Source: Terriglobus roseus | GTDB taxonomy: Bacteria; Acidobacteriota; Terriglobia; Terriglobales; Acidobacteriaceae | Assembly (NCBI RefSeq): GCF_900102185.1 | Contig: NZ_LT629690.1 | Coordinates: 4,464,001 to 4,528,000 of the forward strand | DNA length: 64,000 bases | Reading direction: 5' to 3' | Part shown: in pieces, positions 16,679 through 27,351 of the stretch | Layout of the letters: each line of letters starts with the position of its first letter | Position numbering within the stretch: position 1 is the first letter of the stretch | Notes under the pieces: model-generated | Databases searched by the model: none | Seen by the model: only the letters and a program-made list of their open reading frames with translations | Told to the model about the DNA's origin: nothing | Translations under genes and position numbers: made by a program

Positions 16679-19597
16679 TCAACGGCGCAGTGCCTCCGCC
16701 AAGTGCACTGCGCGGCGTGGGCCGTTCTGGGCTACCTGTTCGCGGCAACTGAATCCGTTGCTCACGATGATGTCCTGTTCTGATGCGGCACGTACCGCAG
16801 GCATCAGAACTCGTTCGGCGAGCGTCTGCGAGACTTCATACTTATCCTTTTCAAATCCGAATGGACCGGCCATGCCACAACAACCGGAATCGAGCAGTTC
16901 TACCTGCGCTCCCGTCGCGCGGAGGAGCGCCATGTCGTCCTTCATGGTGAGCTGTGTCTTCTGGTGGCAGTGGCCGTGAACCACTATGCGCCGATCGGGC
17001 ATTTGTGGTGGCTGCCATTGTTTGCGCGCGAGCGCTTCGCTCAGCAGGATGGTTTGTTTTGCTAACTTCTTTGCGCGTTCGTCATTCGGGTAGAAATTCA
17101 GCAATTCATCGCGGAAGACGGTGGCGCAGCTTGGTTCCAGCATGATGACGGGGATTCCTGCATCAATCTCATGGGCAAAGGTATCCAGCACGCGGCGGAG
17201 GTACTTCTTCGCTTCATCCAAAAAACCGAAATCGTATAGCGGGCGTCCGCAGCAGATGTGGCGTTTCTGCGTGGTGATGGTGTAACCGGCATCGTTCAGC
17301 AGATCGGCAGCAGCGTGCAATGCGGACGGATGGAAGTAGTTGTTCCACGTGTCGGCCCACAGAATCGCGTCGGCTTGCTGTGGCTTCCATGCGTGTGTGC
17401 GATTGAAGTCGTCGCGGAAGTTGCTCTTTGCGAACTGCGGCAGTTCACGTTGCGGTGCTATGTGAAGCATCCGCTTTGCAAGCGATGCCAATGGTGCAAT
17501 CTTCATCGGCAGATTCGCCAGTGTGGGCGCAACGGATGCGAGTGATGCCCACTTATCCATGTAGCCGAAACCGTAGTGAGCCAGAGGGTGATGCTTGCCT
17601 TCGTAGTAGTGCGCCAGGAACTCCGACTTCCACGTGGCCATATCCACGTTCACCGGGCATTCTGTCTTGCAGGCCTTGCATGACAGGCAGAGATCCAGCG
17701 CATCGTGAATCTCTTCGCTCTTCCAGCCTTCACTGATTGTGTTGCCGTGCAGCATCTCCCATAGCAGGTGCGCACGACCGCGTGTGGAATGCTTCTCCTC
17801 TTGCGTGGCCATATAGCTGGGGCACATGGTGCCGTGATCGTGACGACGACATGCGCCGACGCCGACACAGCGTTCCGTGGCTGCAGCAAAGCCTTCGTCG
17901 TTCGGATAGGTGAACCACGTCTTTGTTGTTGCTGCTTCGTAGCCAGGGCCAATGCGCAGATTGTCGATAGCGTCATAGACCGCGACTGGATCAATGAGTT
18001 TGCCCGGATTCATATGATTGGTGGGGTCCCATAGCCGCTTGAATTCGCGGAAGGCCTCCATCAATTCTGCGCCAAACATCTTTGGCAGCAGACACGCGCG
18101 CGCTTGTCCGTCGCCGTGTTCACCTGAGAACGAGCCACCATACTTCAACACAATGTCTGCAGCGCGATCGATGAAGGACCGATACTTCTCCGCGCCTTCC
18201 TGCGTACGCAGATCAAAGGAGATGCGCAGATGCACGCATCCCTGGCCGAAGTGGCCGTACATAGGTGTGCGGTAGTCATATTCGTGCAGTAGATGGAAGA
18301 GATCGCGTAGGTAATTGCCAAGGTGTTCAGGCGGAACAGCAGAGTCTTCCCAGCCTTCCCATCCGCTCTTTTCGCCGGGAACAAACACGCTGGCGCCAAG
18401 GCCCGATTCACGCACCTTCCACACGCACGCAGCCTCGCTTTCGCTATAACGGCCAATGGTCGGCTTTATGGGAAACGTCTGCACATCTTCCAGGAAGCGC
18501 TCTACGATGGCGTCAACTTCTGCGTCGTCGTTCGTACCAAATTCACAGAGTAGAAAACCGCGTCCTTCCGGTAGAAGCTTCACGTCATCCACGGCAAGAT
18601 TCTTGCGCAACATGAAGTCGACCAGCAGGCCATCAAAGCCTTCCAGTCCAATGGGATTGTGCTTCAGCACGTTCGGGACGTGATCGGCTGCAATGTATGG
18701 ATCAGGAAATCCAAGTGCGACGAGACGACGCTTCTGTGGACTTTGTTTCAGTTCGCACTTGGCGCCCAGAATTGTGACGCAAGTGCCTTCTGTGCCGACG
18801 AGAGCGCGCGCTACGTTGAAGCCATTTTCCGGCAGTAGCTGATCCAGGTTGTAGCCAGAGACTCGGCGCGGAATATCCGGGAAGCGTTCGCGCACCAGAT
18901 TGCTGTAGGTATCGCGAAGGCGCTTCAAGCCTGCGTAAATCTCGCCCTTGCGCCCGCCTGCGGAAATGATCTGTTCCAGCTCTTCTTCGCTGGTGCGGCC
19001 AACGGTCATCCGCGTGCCGTCGTAAAGAAGAATGTCCAACTCTTCAATGTTGTCGACGGTTTTGCCGCCCATCAGCGCATGCACGCCGCAGGAGTTATTG
19101 CCGATCATGCCGCCCAGCGTGCAGCGCGAGTGTGTTGCTGGATCCGGTGCGAAGGTGAGTTCGTGTTTCTCTGCTTCATCGCGCAGTGCATCCAGCACAA
19201 TGCCGGGCTGCACCTGTGCCATGCGTCCGTCGGGATCAAGCGAGACGATGTGGTTCAGGTATTTGGAGAAATCCATGACCACGGCCACGTTGCAACATTG
19301 GCCGGCAAGGCTGGTCCCCCCACCGCGTGACAGGACCGGCGCGCCAAAGGCTCTGCAAGCAGCAACCGTTGCGATCACATCTTCAATTGTCTTAGGAATG
19401 ACGAGGCCGATGGGCACTTGGCGATAGTTCGAAGCATCCGTGGCGTACAGCGCACGCGAGGCTTCGTCAAACCGCACCTCACCTTGTACCGTCGCGCGCA
19501 GACGTTGTTCTAATCGCGCGGCATCAGAGAATCGCTCATGGGGATGAGGGACAGAGGGCGTTTGTTGAAGGATGGGAAATGGCGAGGTGGTGCTCAT
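16679..19597 (-). CDS. FAD- and Fe-S-containing dehydrogenase, YdiJ / D-2-hydroxyglutarate dehydrogenase-like
   Basis: 972-residue fusion of a vanillyl-alcohol-oxidase-type FAD domain with an iron-sulfur and CCG-domain tail. The FAD domain shows VLSRGGGTSLAGQ near residue 90 and GGMIGNNSCGVHAL near 165. The tail has a cysteine-rich cluster site (CVGVGACRRHDHGTMCPSY), a second 4Fe-4S motif (CLSCKACKTECP) and two CCG motifs (ICCGRP, GCCGMAGPFGFE). Length and order match E. coli YdiJ, which oxidises D-2-hydroxyglutarate; glycolate or D-lactate dehydrogenases of similar build are alternatives. It stands divergent to the aldarate operon that yields 2-oxoglutarate, which may or may not be meaningful. 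Confidence 0.88.
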   Translation of the reverse strand: MSTTSPFPILQQTPSVPHPHERFSDAARLEQRLRATVQGEVRFDEASRALYATDASNYRQVPIGLVIPKTIEDVIATVAACRAFGAPVLSRGGGTSLAGQCCNVAVVMDFSKYLNHIVSLDPDGRMAQVQPGIVLDALRDEAEKHELTFAPDPATHSRCTLGGMIGNNSCGVHALMGGKTVDNIEELDILLYDGTRMTVGRTSEEELEQIISAGGRKGEIYAGLKRLRDTYSNLVRERFPDIPRRVSGYNLDQLLPENGFNVARALVGTEGTCVTILGAKCELKQSPQKRRLVALGFPDPYIAADHVPNVLKHNPIGLEGFDGLLVDFMLRKNLAVDDVKLLPEGRGFLLCEFGTNDDAEVDAIVERFLEDVQTFPIKPTIGRYSESEAACVWKVRESGLGASVFVPGEKSGWEGWEDSAVPPEHLGNYLRDLFHLLHEYDYRTPMYGHFGQGCVHLRISFDLRTQEGAEKYRSFIDRAADIVLKYGGSFSGEHGDGQARACLLPKMFGAELMEAFREFKRLWDPTNHMNPGKLIDPVAVYDAIDNLRIGPGYEAATTKTWFTYPNDEGFAAATERCVGVGACRRHDHGTMCPSYMATQEEKHSTRGRAHLLWEMLHGNTISEGWKSEEIHDALDLCLSCKACKTECPVNVDMATWKSEFLAHYYEGKHHPLAHYGFGYMDKWASLASVAPTLANLPMKIAPLASLAKRMLHIAPQRELPQFAKSNFRDDFNRTHAWKPQQADAILWADTWNNYFHPSALHAAADLLNDAGYTITTQKRHICCGRPLYDFGFLDEAKKYLRRVLDTFAHEIDAGIPVIMLEPSCATVFRDELLNFYPNDERAKKLAKQTILLSEALARKQWQPPQMPDRRIVVHGHCHQKTQLTMKDDMALLRATGAQVELLDSGCCGMAGPFGFEKDKYEVSQTLAERVLMPAVRAASEQDIIVSNGFSCREQVAQNGPRRAVHLAEALRR

Positions 19598-19719
19598 GAT
19601 GTCGGCAGCGAACTCCCTGCTGCCATCCTACCGCTCGCACCGTGCATGGCCAATTGTCCGTGCCACCCGCTATAGTTCTGATGCCTGCACGCAGTCCACC
19701 CGGAGGAACTCCAGCCAGC

Positions 19720-21054
19720 ATGATCACATCGCGACAGACGCGGATCCGTTACCTGATTGTGTTGATGCTCTTCCTCGCCAGTTCGTTTAGTTACGGCGAC
19801 CGTGTGGTGCTGTCGATTGTGGGCGTGGCACTGAGTAAGGATCTCCACCTGAATGCACTGAAGCTGGGTTATCTGCTGTCTGCGTTCAGTTGGGCGTATG
19901 TGGTGATGCAGTTGCCGGCGGGCAGCCTGCTGGATCGCTATGGGTCGAAGCGCGTATATGGCTACAGCATCGTGGGCTGGTCCATCTGCGCGCTCGCAGC
20001 GGGCTTTGTGGGATATCTTCCAGTTGCGATTGCGTTTGGCGCGTTGTTCTTTCTGCGGCTGTTCTCGGGAGCAGTGCAGTCGCCCATTTTCCCCGGCAAT
20101 GGACGTATCGTGGCCGCCTGGTTTCCTGCCGCGGAACGGGGCCGTGCTTCGGCGATTTTTAATTCGTCACAGTATTTTGCGTTGGTGTTTTTTGGGCCGC
20201 TGATGGGATGGCTGGTGACCAAGCGCAACTGGGAGGCGTGCTTCTGGCTCGGCGGTGTGATGAGCCTGCTGCTGAGTGCCCTGTGGTTTCGCGCGGTGTA
20301 CAGCGTGAAAGAGCATCCGCGCATCAGTCAGGCTGAGATTGAGCACATCGAAGTGGGTGGCGGATTGGCGTCCATGGATTCCGGCACAGCGAAGCGTGCG
20401 TCCACGCTGACGTGGTCGGGTGTGAAGCTGCTGCTGAGTCATCGAATGTTGGTTGGCATTTACATAGGCCAGTACTGCATTACGGCGTTGACGTGGTTCT
20501 TCCTTACATGGTTCCCCATCTATCTGAGCCAGGCACGGCACATGTCTATGCAGAAGGTTGGGTTTCTAGCAGCACTGCCAGCAATGTGTGGCGTGGTAGG
20601 CGGCATTCTTGGCGGCGTGGTCAGCGACATTTTGTTGCGCAAAACGAAGAGTGCAACCATTGCGCGCAAGACGCCGATTGTGGCGGGCATGCTGTGTTCG
20701 CTTACCATGATCGGTTGCAATTACACGGATAGCAGCACTGTCGTGGTGGCGCTGATGGCGCTTGCATTCTTTGGCAAGGGCTTTGGTGCGCTGGGCTGGA
20801 CGGTGATTTCAGACGTCTCACCAAAGAACATGATTGGATTGAACGGTGGACTATTCAATCTGATTGGCAATACCGCAGGCATTACGACGCCGATCATTAT
20901 TGGTTACATCCGCGAAAAGACCGGCTCGTTTGAGATGGCGCTGGTCTATGTAGGGTTCATGGCGTTGACGGCCATCATTAGTTATCTACTGATTGTGGGT
21001 GAGATTCGCCGCGTGGAATTCACGCCGGAACAGTTGCAGGGGAGAGCAGGATGA
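19720..21054 (+). CDS. MFS transporter, probable glucarate/galactarate (hexuronate-family) permease
   Basis: 444-residue, twelve-helix major facilitator of the anion:cation symporter family. The first loop carries [17 protein letters not shown], the D-R-G signature between helices 2 and 3, and the N-terminus [18 protein letters not shown] resembles GudP/ExuT-type sugar-acid carriers. It is the first gene of a five-gene aldarate operon and overlaps the next start by ATGA, so aldarate uptake is the natural role. Start at 19720 follows GGAGG by 13 bases; an upstream in-frame ATG at 19681 would lack a ribosome site. Exact substrate is inferred from context. Confidence 0.85.
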   Translation: MITSRQTRIRYLIVLMLFLASSFSYGDRVVLSIVGVALSKDLHLNALKLGYLLSAFSWAYVVMQLPAGSLLDRYGSKRVYGYSIVGWSICALAAGFVGYLPVAIAFGALFFLRLFSGAVQSPIFPGNGRIVAAWFPAAERGRASAIFNSSQYFALVFFGPLMGWLVTKRNWEACFWLGGVMSLLLSALWFRAVYSVKEHPRISQAEIEHIEVGGGLASMDSGTAKRASTLTWSGVKLLLSHRMLVGIYIGQYCITALTWFFLTWFPIYLSQARHMSMQKVGFLAALPAMCGVVGGILGGVVSDILLRKTKSATIARKTPIVAGMLCSLTMIGCNYTDSSTVVVALMALAFFGKGFGALGWTVISDVSPKNMIGLNGGLFNLIGNTAGITTPIIIGYIREKTGSFEMALVYVGFMALTAIISYLLIVGEIRRVEFTPEQLQGRAG

Positions 21055-22388
21055 GTGAGGTAAAAAACTCGCCAGTAATCACAGAGATGCGCGTTGTCCC
21101 TGTGGCGGGGCAGGACAGCATGTTGCTGAATCTAAGCGGAGCGCATGCTCCGTTCTTCACGCGCAACCTGGTTCTGCTGACGGATAGCGCGGGCAATACC
21201 GGCGTGGGTGAAGTGCCTGGCGGCGAAGCAATCCGCGAAGTGCTGGAGCAGTCACGCGAAATTGTTGTTGGCAGCAGCATTGCGGCGTATCGGACTACGC
21301 TGCAACGTGTGCATGCGGCGTTCGCAGATCGCGATGCAGGTGGACGCGGATTGCAGACGTTCGATCTGCGCGTTGCGATTCATGCTGTGACGGCGGTGGA
21401 AGCAGCGCTGTTGGATCTAATGGGTAAGTTTGTGAACCTTCCTGTGGCGGACTTGCTGGGTGAAGGCCGTCAGCGTTCGCAGGTAGAGGTACTGGGGTAT
21501 CTGTTCTATATCGGCGATCGTGCGAAGACCGATCTTCCTTATCGCAATGAAGATCAGGCTGAAGAAGAATGGTTCCGCCTGCGCAATGAAGAAGCACTGA
21601 CACCCGAAAGCATTGTGCGTCTGGCAGAGGCCACGTATGCCCGTTATGGCTTTCGCGACTTTAAGCTGAAGGGCGGCGTTCTTGCCGGTGATGATGAAAT
21701 CGAAGCGGTCACAGCGCTGTCAGATCGTTTCCCGGAAGCGCGCATCACGCTGGACCCGAACGGGGCTTGGTCGTTGAAAGAAGCTGTGCGACTGTGTGGT
21801 GGCAAGCATGATGTACTTGCGTATGCCGAAGACCCATGCGGCGCCGAGGAAGGTTTCAGTGGCCGCGAGATCATGGCGGAGTTCCGTAAGGAAACCGGTT
21901 TGCCCACCGCCACGAACATGATTGCAACCGACTGGCGCCAGCTTCAACATGCGTTGCAATTGCATTCAGTCGATATTCCGCTCGCCGATCCGCACTTCTG
22001 GACGATGGAAGGCTCCGTGCGCGTCGCGCAGACGTGCCGCATGCATGGGCTCACATGGGGCTCGCACTCGAACAATCATTTCGATGTTTCGTTGGCGATG
22101 TTCACGCATGTGGCTGCCGCCGCGCCGGGCGATACTACGGCGATTGATACACACTGGATCTGGCAGGACGGGCAACGTCTGACGAAAGAACCACTGCGCA
22201 TTCAGGATGGTTTACTGACTGTGCCAGAGAAGCCGGGACTAGGTGTCGAAGTGGATATGGAGCAGATAGAACAGGCGCATGCTGCGTATAACCGTTTGCC
22301 TGCGGGTGCGCGAAACGATGCGGCCGCAATGCAATACCTGATCCCGAATTGGAAGTTTGACCCGAAGAAGGCGTGCCTTGTTCGTTGA
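21051..22388 (+). CDS. gudD: GudD, glucarate dehydratase
   Basis: Enolase-superfamily enzyme that dehydrates D-glucarate (and L-idarate) to 5-dehydro-4-deoxyglucarate. The 445-residue chain aligns without shift to the residues known in E. coli GlucD: Lys205 and Lys207 in FKLKGG, Asp235 in LDPNGAW, Glu266 in EDPCGAEE, Asn289 in ATNMIATDW, His339 in [10 protein letters not shown] and Asp366 in AIDTHW. Such agreement in position makes this one of the firmest calls in the window. It overlaps the transporter stop (ATGA) and precedes kdgD by 27 bases. Confidence 0.97.
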   Translation: MSEVKNSPVITEMRVVPVAGQDSMLLNLSGAHAPFFTRNLVLLTDSAGNTGVGEVPGGEAIREVLEQSREIVVGSSIAAYRTTLQRVHAAFADRDAGGRGLQTFDLRVAIHAVTAVEAALLDLMGKFVNLPVADLLGEGRQRSQVEVLGYLFYIGDRAKTDLPYRNEDQAEEEWFRLRNEEALTPESIVRLAEATYARYGFRDFKLKGGVLAGDDEIEAVTALSDRFPEARITLDPNGAWSLKEAVRLCGGKHDVLAYAEDPCGAEEGFSGREIMAEFRKETGLPTATNMIATDWRQLQHALQLHSVDIPLADPHFWTMEGSVRVAQTCRMHGLTWGSHSNNHFDVSLAMFTHVAAAAPGDTTAIDTHWIWQDGQRLTKEPLRIQDGLLTVPEKPGLGVEVDMEQIEQAHAAYNRLPAGARNDAAAMQYLIPNWKFDPKKACLVR

Positions 22389-22415
22389 TGTTTCAACGTT
22401 ATAGTGAGAATCGAA

Positions 22416-23327
22416 ATGACCATGGATCCCAAAGCACTTGCGCAAACAGTTGGCTCCGGCCTTCTCTCTTTTCCTGTAACGCACTTCACCGCAGACGGTG
22501 ATTTCAACGAAGATTCGTATCGCAAACACCTTGCGTGGCTCGGTGAGACGCCGCTGGCTGCACTGTTTGCTGCTGGCGGAACGGGCGAGTATTTCTCGTT
22601 AACTCTGGAAGAGTACAGCCGCGTTGTGAGTGCGGCAGTCAGTGAAGTTGCAGGTCACATGCCCATCCTGAGTGGCTGCGGTTACGGCACGCGTACAGCG
22701 ATCGAGTATGCAAAAGCCGCAGAGAAAGCAGGCGCGCAGGGATTGCTGTTGTTCCCCCCGTATCTCGTTAACGCGGATCAGGATGGTTTGTTTCGCCATG
22801 TAAAAGCGATGTGCGACTCCACATCGTTGGGCGTGATCGTCTACAACCGCGACAATGCAATCGCTACAGATGTAACGCTGGCGCGGATGTGCGATGCGTG
22901 CCCGAACCTTGTCGGGTTTAAGGATGGCGTGGGCGATCTTGAGTTGATGATGAAGATTTATCTGCGTATGGGCGACCGGCTTACTTACATTGGCGGTTTG
23001 CCCACGGCAGAGACGTTTGCGCTGAGCTATCTGGAGATGGGCGTAACAACATATTCATCCGCCATCTTTAACTTCCTGCCCAAGTGGGCTACTACGTTCT
23101 ATGCGGCGATACGTCGGCGCGATCATGCGTATGTTGCGAAGGAGATGCGCGAATTTGTTGTGCCGTATCTTGCCATTCGGGATCGTCGCAAAGGCTACGC
23201 GGTGTCCATTGTGAAGGCGGGTGTGCGTTTGAAGGGGCATGATTGCGGCCCGGTGCGTACGCCGTTAAGTGATCTGACAGAAGAAGAGATGGCAATGCTG
23301 GCGAAGCTGCTGGAAGGCCGTTCATAA
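22416..23327 (+). CDS. kdgD: KdgD, 5-dehydro-4-deoxyglucarate dehydratase
   Basis: Decarboxylating dehydratase of the dihydrodipicolinate-synthase/aldolase class I family that turns 5-dehydro-4-deoxyglucarate into 2,5-dioxopentanoate. Visible are the [14 protein letters not shown] substrate loop, Tyr143 in GVIVYNRDN and the Schiff-base Lys169 in [10 protein letters not shown]. About 303 residues is the normal length. I took the ATG at 22416; an upstream GTG (22404) and a downstream ATG (22422) are alternatives and the ribosome site is weak (GAGAATC). It links gudD to the semialdehyde dehydrogenase gene 20 bases downstream. Confidence 0.94.
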   Translation: MTMDPKALAQTVGSGLLSFPVTHFTADGDFNEDSYRKHLAWLGETPLAALFAAGGTGEYFSLTLEEYSRVVSAAVSEVAGHMPILSGCGYGTRTAIEYAKAAEKAGAQGLLLFPPYLVNADQDGLFRHVKAMCDSTSLGVIVYNRDNAIATDVTLARMCDACPNLVGFKDGVGDLELMMKIYLRMGDRLTYIGGLPTAETFALSYLEMGVTTYSSAIFNFLPKWATTFYAAIRRRDHAYVAKEMREFVVPYLAIRDRRKGYAVSIVKAGVRLKGHDCGPVRTPLSDLTEEEMAMLAKLLEGRS

Positions 23328-23347
23328 CGTTGCTGCGGGAGAGAAAG

Positions 23348-24928
23348 ATGGCGATCACAGGTTCGATACTTATTGGCAATGAAGAAATCGTCGGCACCGC
23401 GGGAACGCAGCGTGCGGTGAATCCAGCAACAAACGCAGAGATGGAGCCTGTGTTTGGCGGCGGCACGTTGGAAGATGTCGACCGCGCCTGCACGCTGGCC
23501 GCGCGGGATTTCGACGCATTTCGGAATGCGCCACTGGAAACGCGTGCTCGTTTGCTGGAAACGATTGCCGACAACCTGATGGCGCTTGGCGATGAGTTGA
23601 TCGAGCGCGCGATGGCAGAGAGTGGATTGCCTCGTCCGCGTCTTGAAGGTGAACGCGGACGCACCTGTGGCCAGCTTCGTTTGTTCGCTTCGTTGGTACG
23701 TGAGGGGCGTTTCCTGAATGTCACGGTCGATACGGCTTTGCCTGATCGCCAGCCGTTGCCACGCGCCGATCTGCGCTCGCGCAAAATTCCGGTAGGTCCC
23801 GTCGCGGTATTTGGCGCGAGTAATTTTCCGCTGGCGTTTTCTGTTGCTGGCGGCGATACGGCTGCGGCACTCGCTGCGGGATGTCCCGTGATTGCGAAGT
23901 CGCATCCATCACACCTTGGAACTTCGGAGCTTGCGGGACGTGCGATTCAGCAGGCGGTAGCAACACTCGGCTTACCTGAAGGTGTGTTCTCGTTGCTCGT
24001 AGGCGTGGGCAATGAAGTTGGCGCGGCGTTGGTGCAGCATCCCGCGGTGCAGTCTGTTGCTTTTACCGGATCACGCAGAGGCGGACAGGCGCTGATGGCG
24101 CTTGCCGCGGCGCGTCCGCAGCCGGTTCCTGTATTCGCAGAGATGAGCAGCATCAATCCTCTGTTCCTCTTGCCCGCTGCGTTAGAAATACGTGGTGCTG
24201 CAATTGCGGCGGGGCTGGTGTCATCTGCAACGTTGGGCGTTGGACAATTCTGCACCAAGCCTGGCTTGATCTTCGGCATAGCAGGACCTGCGTTTGATGC
24301 GTTCAAGATCGCGGCGACAGACTGGATCTCTGCGGCCGCTTCCGCAACCATGCTGAACAGTGGCATTCAGCAGGCGTTTGCACATGGCGTAGGGGCACTA
24401 GGTAAAGCGAGCGGTGTGAAGAAGCTGGGCGAAGGAGCAGAGGCAACTCACTCCACGGCTGCGCAGCCCACGCTGTTCGAGACAACGGCCTTGGAATTTA
24501 TTGCGAACCCGAAGTTGTCGGAAGAAGTCTTCGGGCCTGCCGCGCTTGTCATTGAATGCCGCAATGCGGACGAAATGGTTAAGCTTGCGAACCAGTTCGA
24601 AGGGCAGCTTACCGCGACGATGCATCTGGAAGCCGAAGACCACGCACTTGCTGCGCGACTGTTGCCGGTGTTGGAGCGCAAGGCGGGGCGCATCGTCGTC
24701 AATGGCTTCCCCACAGGCGTTGAGGTGAGTTACGCCATGGTGCATGGTGGCCCGTTCCCATCGACGTCAGACGCGCGTGCAACCAGCGTGGGAGCCATGG
24801 CGATTGAGCGTTTCCTGCGGCCCGTCTGCTATCAGGATTTCCCTGCGGAGTTGTTGCCTACGGAGTTGCAGGATGAGCATCTTGCGGAACACGCTCGGCT
24901 TGTAGATGGAAAGTTGTACACCGCATGA
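23348..24928 (+). CDS. 2,5-dioxovalerate (alpha-ketoglutaric semialdehyde) dehydrogenase
   Basis: Aldehyde dehydrogenase of 526 residues that oxidises 2-oxoglutarate semialdehyde to 2-oxoglutarate with NAD(P)+, the last step of the aldarate route. The catalytic glutamate lies in [13 protein letters not shown] and the nucleophilic cysteine in [13 protein letters not shown], the variant seen in the ketoglutaric semialdehyde branch rather than generic ALDHs. The co-factor region [22 protein letters not shown] is also typical. GGGAGAG precedes the ATG at 23348. The stop overlaps the garD start as ATGA. Confidence 0.93.
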   Translation: MAITGSILIGNEEIVGTAGTQRAVNPATNAEMEPVFGGGTLEDVDRACTLAARDFDAFRNAPLETRARLLETIADNLMALGDELIERAMAESGLPRPRLEGERGRTCGQLRLFASLVREGRFLNVTVDTALPDRQPLPRADLRSRKIPVGPVAVFGASNFPLAFSVAGGDTAAALAAGCPVIAKSHPSHLGTSELAGRAIQQAVATLGLPEGVFSLLVGVGNEVGAALVQHPAVQSVAFTGSRRGGQALMALAAARPQPVPVFAEMSSINPLFLLPAALEIRGAAIAAGLVSSATLGVGQFCTKPGLIFGIAGPAFDAFKIAATDWISAAASATMLNSGIQQAFAHGVGALGKASGVKKLGEGAEATHSTAAQPTLFETTALEFIANPKLSEEVFGPAALVIECRNADEMVKLANQFEGQLTATMHLEAEDHALAARLLPVLERKAGRIVVNGFPTGVEVSYAMVHGGPFPSTSDARATSVGAMAIERFLRPVCYQDFPAELLPTELQDEHLAEHARLVDGKLYTA

Positions 24929-26460
24929 AACCGTTACGAATACAGCTTCAGCCGGAAGACAACGTAGCCATCGTCGTGAACGAGGGCGGCCTGCCCACGG
25001 GCACTGTCTTTGACGATGGACTGACGCTGGTGGAGCATGTCCCGGAAGCGCACAAGGTCGCGCTTGTCGATCTGCCGAAGGGTTCTCCGGTGACTCGTTA
25101 TGGTGTCACCATAGGCACGACGAATGCTGATGTTCCGCGCGGCGCGTGGGTACATGAAGGATTGATGGAAGAACCTGCTGCGCCTTCGTTACAGGACGCT
25201 CCGTTTGGTGGCGCGCCAGTTCCGGATATGTCTCCGCTTGAAGGCATTACCTTTCAGGGTTATCGCAACGCCGATGGCACGGTGGGCACGCGCAACATCC
25301 TTGCCATTAGCACTACTGTGCAATGTGTCTCGGCCACTGTGGATTATGCGGTGAAACGCATTAAGCAGGACCTGCTGCCAAAGTATCCCAATGTGGACGA
25401 CGTCATTGCCATCACGCATAACTATGGCTGTGGCATTGCGTTTTATGCGCCGGGATCTGAGATTCCTATTCGCACGCTGCGCAATCTGGCGTTGAATCCG
25501 AATCTTGGCGGCGCGCCCATGGTGGTGAGCCTGGGTTGCGAGAAGATGCAGCCCTCATCCATGCTGCCTGCGTCGACATTGCCCGTGCTGCAGCAAGCAC
25601 CGTATGTGGTGACACTGCAGGATGAAGAACATCACGGCTTCATGGAGATTGTCTCTGCCATTCTTGAGATGGCGGACAAGCGTTTGGAAGAACTGAATCG
25701 GCGCACACGCGTGACATGCCCTGCAAGCGATCTTGTCGTGGGTATGCAGTGCGGCGGCAGTGATGCTTTTAGTGGAGTCACGGCGAACCCCGCAGTGGGT
25801 TATGCGAGCGATCTGCTGGTGCGTGCGGGCGCCACGGTGATGTTCAGTGAAGTAACCGAGGTGCGCGATGGCATCCACATGCTGACGGCGCGCGCAGCGA
25901 ATGATGATGTGGCGCGTGCATTAATTCGCGAGATGCAGTGGTATGACGATTATCTTGCGCATGGCGGTATGGATCGCAGTGCGAACCCAACCCCCGGCAA
26001 TAAAGCCGGTGGACTGAACAACATTGTGGAGAAGGCGATGGGTTCCATTGCCAAGAGTGGTCGCTCGCAAATCCATGGTGTGCTTGGGCCGGGGGAGCGT
26101 GCATCGACAAAGGGATTGCTCTTTGCAGCAACACCCGCGAGTGATTTTGTGTGCGGTACGCTGCAGCTTGCGGCGGGGATGAACATGCATGTGTTCACTA
26201 CTGGACGCGGGACGCCTTATGGTTTGGCGATGGCCCCAGTGATTAAGTTGAGCACGCGATCACCGCTGGCGCGGCGCTGGCATGACCTGATTGACATCGA
26301 TGCGGGCACGATCGCCACAGGCGAAGAGACGATCGCACAGGTGGGCGAGCGCATCTTCCAGATGATCCTGGATACGGCGAGTGGAAAACATACAACGTGG
26401 GCGGATCACTACGGTTTGCACAATGAGTTTGCTTTGTTTAATCCTGCACCCATCACTTAG
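24925..26460 (+). CDS. garD: GarD, galactarate dehydratase
   Basis: Dehydrates meso-galactarate to 5-dehydro-4-deoxyglucarate, the same intermediate that GudD makes. 511 residues of the UxaA/GarD family: an N-terminal SAF-like domain ([15 protein letters not shown]), then [61 protein letters not shown], and a C-terminal [13 protein letters not shown] like that of E. coli GarD. Altronate dehydratase is the main alternative, but the surrounding aldarate genes favour galactarate. ATG overlaps the preceding stop; a strong terminator follows. Confidence 0.9.
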   Translation: MKPLRIQLQPEDNVAIVVNEGGLPTGTVFDDGLTLVEHVPEAHKVALVDLPKGSPVTRYGVTIGTTNADVPRGAWVHEGLMEEPAAPSLQDAPFGGAPVPDMSPLEGITFQGYRNADGTVGTRNILAISTTVQCVSATVDYAVKRIKQDLLPKYPNVDDVIAITHNYGCGIAFYAPGSEIPIRTLRNLALNPNLGGAPMVVSLGCEKMQPSSMLPASTLPVLQQAPYVVTLQDEEHHGFMEIVSAILEMADKRLEELNRRTRVTCPASDLVVGMQCGGSDAFSGVTANPAVGYASDLLVRAGATVMFSEVTEVRDGIHMLTARAANDDVARALIREMQWYDDYLAHGGMDRSANPTPGNKAGGLNNIVEKAMGSIAKSGRSQIHGVLGPGERASTKGLLFAATPASDFVCGTLQLAAGMNMHVFTTGRGTPYGLAMAPVIKLSTRSPLARRWHDLIDIDAGTIATGEETIAQVGERIFQMILDTASGKHTTWADHYGLHNEFALFNPAPIT

Positions 26461-26483
26461 AGAGAGCGCTTTCGGGCAATAAA

Positions 26484-26511
26484 AAAGGGCGCAGCTTTGG
26501 CTGCGCCCTTT
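26484..26511. terminator. Terminator at the end of the aldarate operon
   Basis: Twelve-base-pair stem AAAGGGCGCAGC / GCTGCGCCCTTT with a TTTG loop, preceded by an A-run and followed by TCCTTATG. It can act in both directions between garD and the convergent jelly-roll gene. Confidence 0.85.
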
Positions 26512-26527
26512 CCTTATGTTTCAAACC

Positions 26528-27223
26528 TTACTTCGAAACCTTGAAGTCCTTCACGGTTACGTCGGTGTTGTGCGCCATGCGGATGCCAGCGAAGCCGTCG
26601 GTAGACTTCAGCTTGCCATCGCCTACGACCTCTGACTTGTTGTAGGTGGCGACGGTTGCGCCGTTGATCATGCAGGAAACGGTGTCGCCCTTCACCTGCA
26701 TGGCGATCATCTGGGTTACCGGCTGGCCAGGGCCTGCGGCCTTATGCACGGCATCGTTTGCTGTGGGGCGGCGTCCGCCCAGCTGGAAGGCATCGGGGGA
26801 GAATCCGCGCACGATGAAGGTGCCGTTGCCATATGCGGTGCAATAGAGGCCATTGCCGCCTTCACCTGCGATAGCGATGCCGTAGGGATGCGGATGGTCG
26901 TTGCGGTTCATGTACTGCGGTTCCGTGAACGTTGCGGAAACGGTGTAGTCACCCTTGAGGGCCTTCTTCGTGTCCCAGTAGGTGAGTGCGGGGCCGGTCA
27001 TGATGTGGAAGCCACCTGCTTCGGCCTTGAAGCTGGAGTCCTTTTCGCTTTGGCCCTGCTTGATGGCGCCAGCGTCCACGGTTGCCTTCCATCCGGAAAC
27101 GAAGATGCCGCCGTCCTTGATGGGAGTCGCTTTTTCTTCGTGCTGCATAGCGCCTGCGGGAGCCTGTGCGTAAAGCATCACGGGCGCAAGTGCGAGGAGG
27201 GTGCTACAGAGTACCTTGTGCAT
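26528..27223 (-). CDS. Secreted jelly-roll (DUF1080 / concanavalin-like) protein
   Basis: About 231 residues with a Sec signal (VLCSTLLALAPVMLYAQ). The mature part has the beta-sandwich pattern of DUF1080 / 3-keto-disaccharide-hydrolase-like domains: alternating strands, GDYTVSATFTEP, YGIAIAGEG, VKGDTVSCMINGATVATYN and a final GFAGIRMAHNTDVTVKDFKV. Probably binds or acts on a carbohydrate outside the cytoplasm; activity unproven. Start at 27223 is preferred because it begins the signal peptide; an in-frame codon 30 residues upstream only adds an Arg-rich tail. Confidence 0.7.
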   Translation of the reverse strand: MHKVLCSTLLALAPVMLYAQAPAGAMQHEEKATPIKDGGIFVSGWKATVDAGAIKQGQSEKDSSFKAEAGGFHIMTGPALTYWDTKKALKGDYTVSATFTEPQYMNRNDHPHPYGIAIAGEGGNGLYCTAYGNGTFIVRGFSPDAFQLGGRRPTANDAVHKAAGPGQPVTQMIAMQVKGDTVSCMINGATVATYNKSEVVGDGKLKSTDGFAGIRMAHNTDVTVKDFKVSK

Positions 27224-27351
27224 GACGTGTGTATCCTGTGCCGCTGAGATGATGGCGGGGGGCCGCCGACGTTCGGCACTCATTCTACTGCGGTTCGTGT
27301 GCATGCTGCGCAAAATCCGCGGGAAATCGCGTTATGCTCACAGCACCGACC

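Noticed and set aside
20100-20560. Minus-strand frames within the MFS transporter
   Set aside because: Antisense shadows of a transporter with clear helix pattern.
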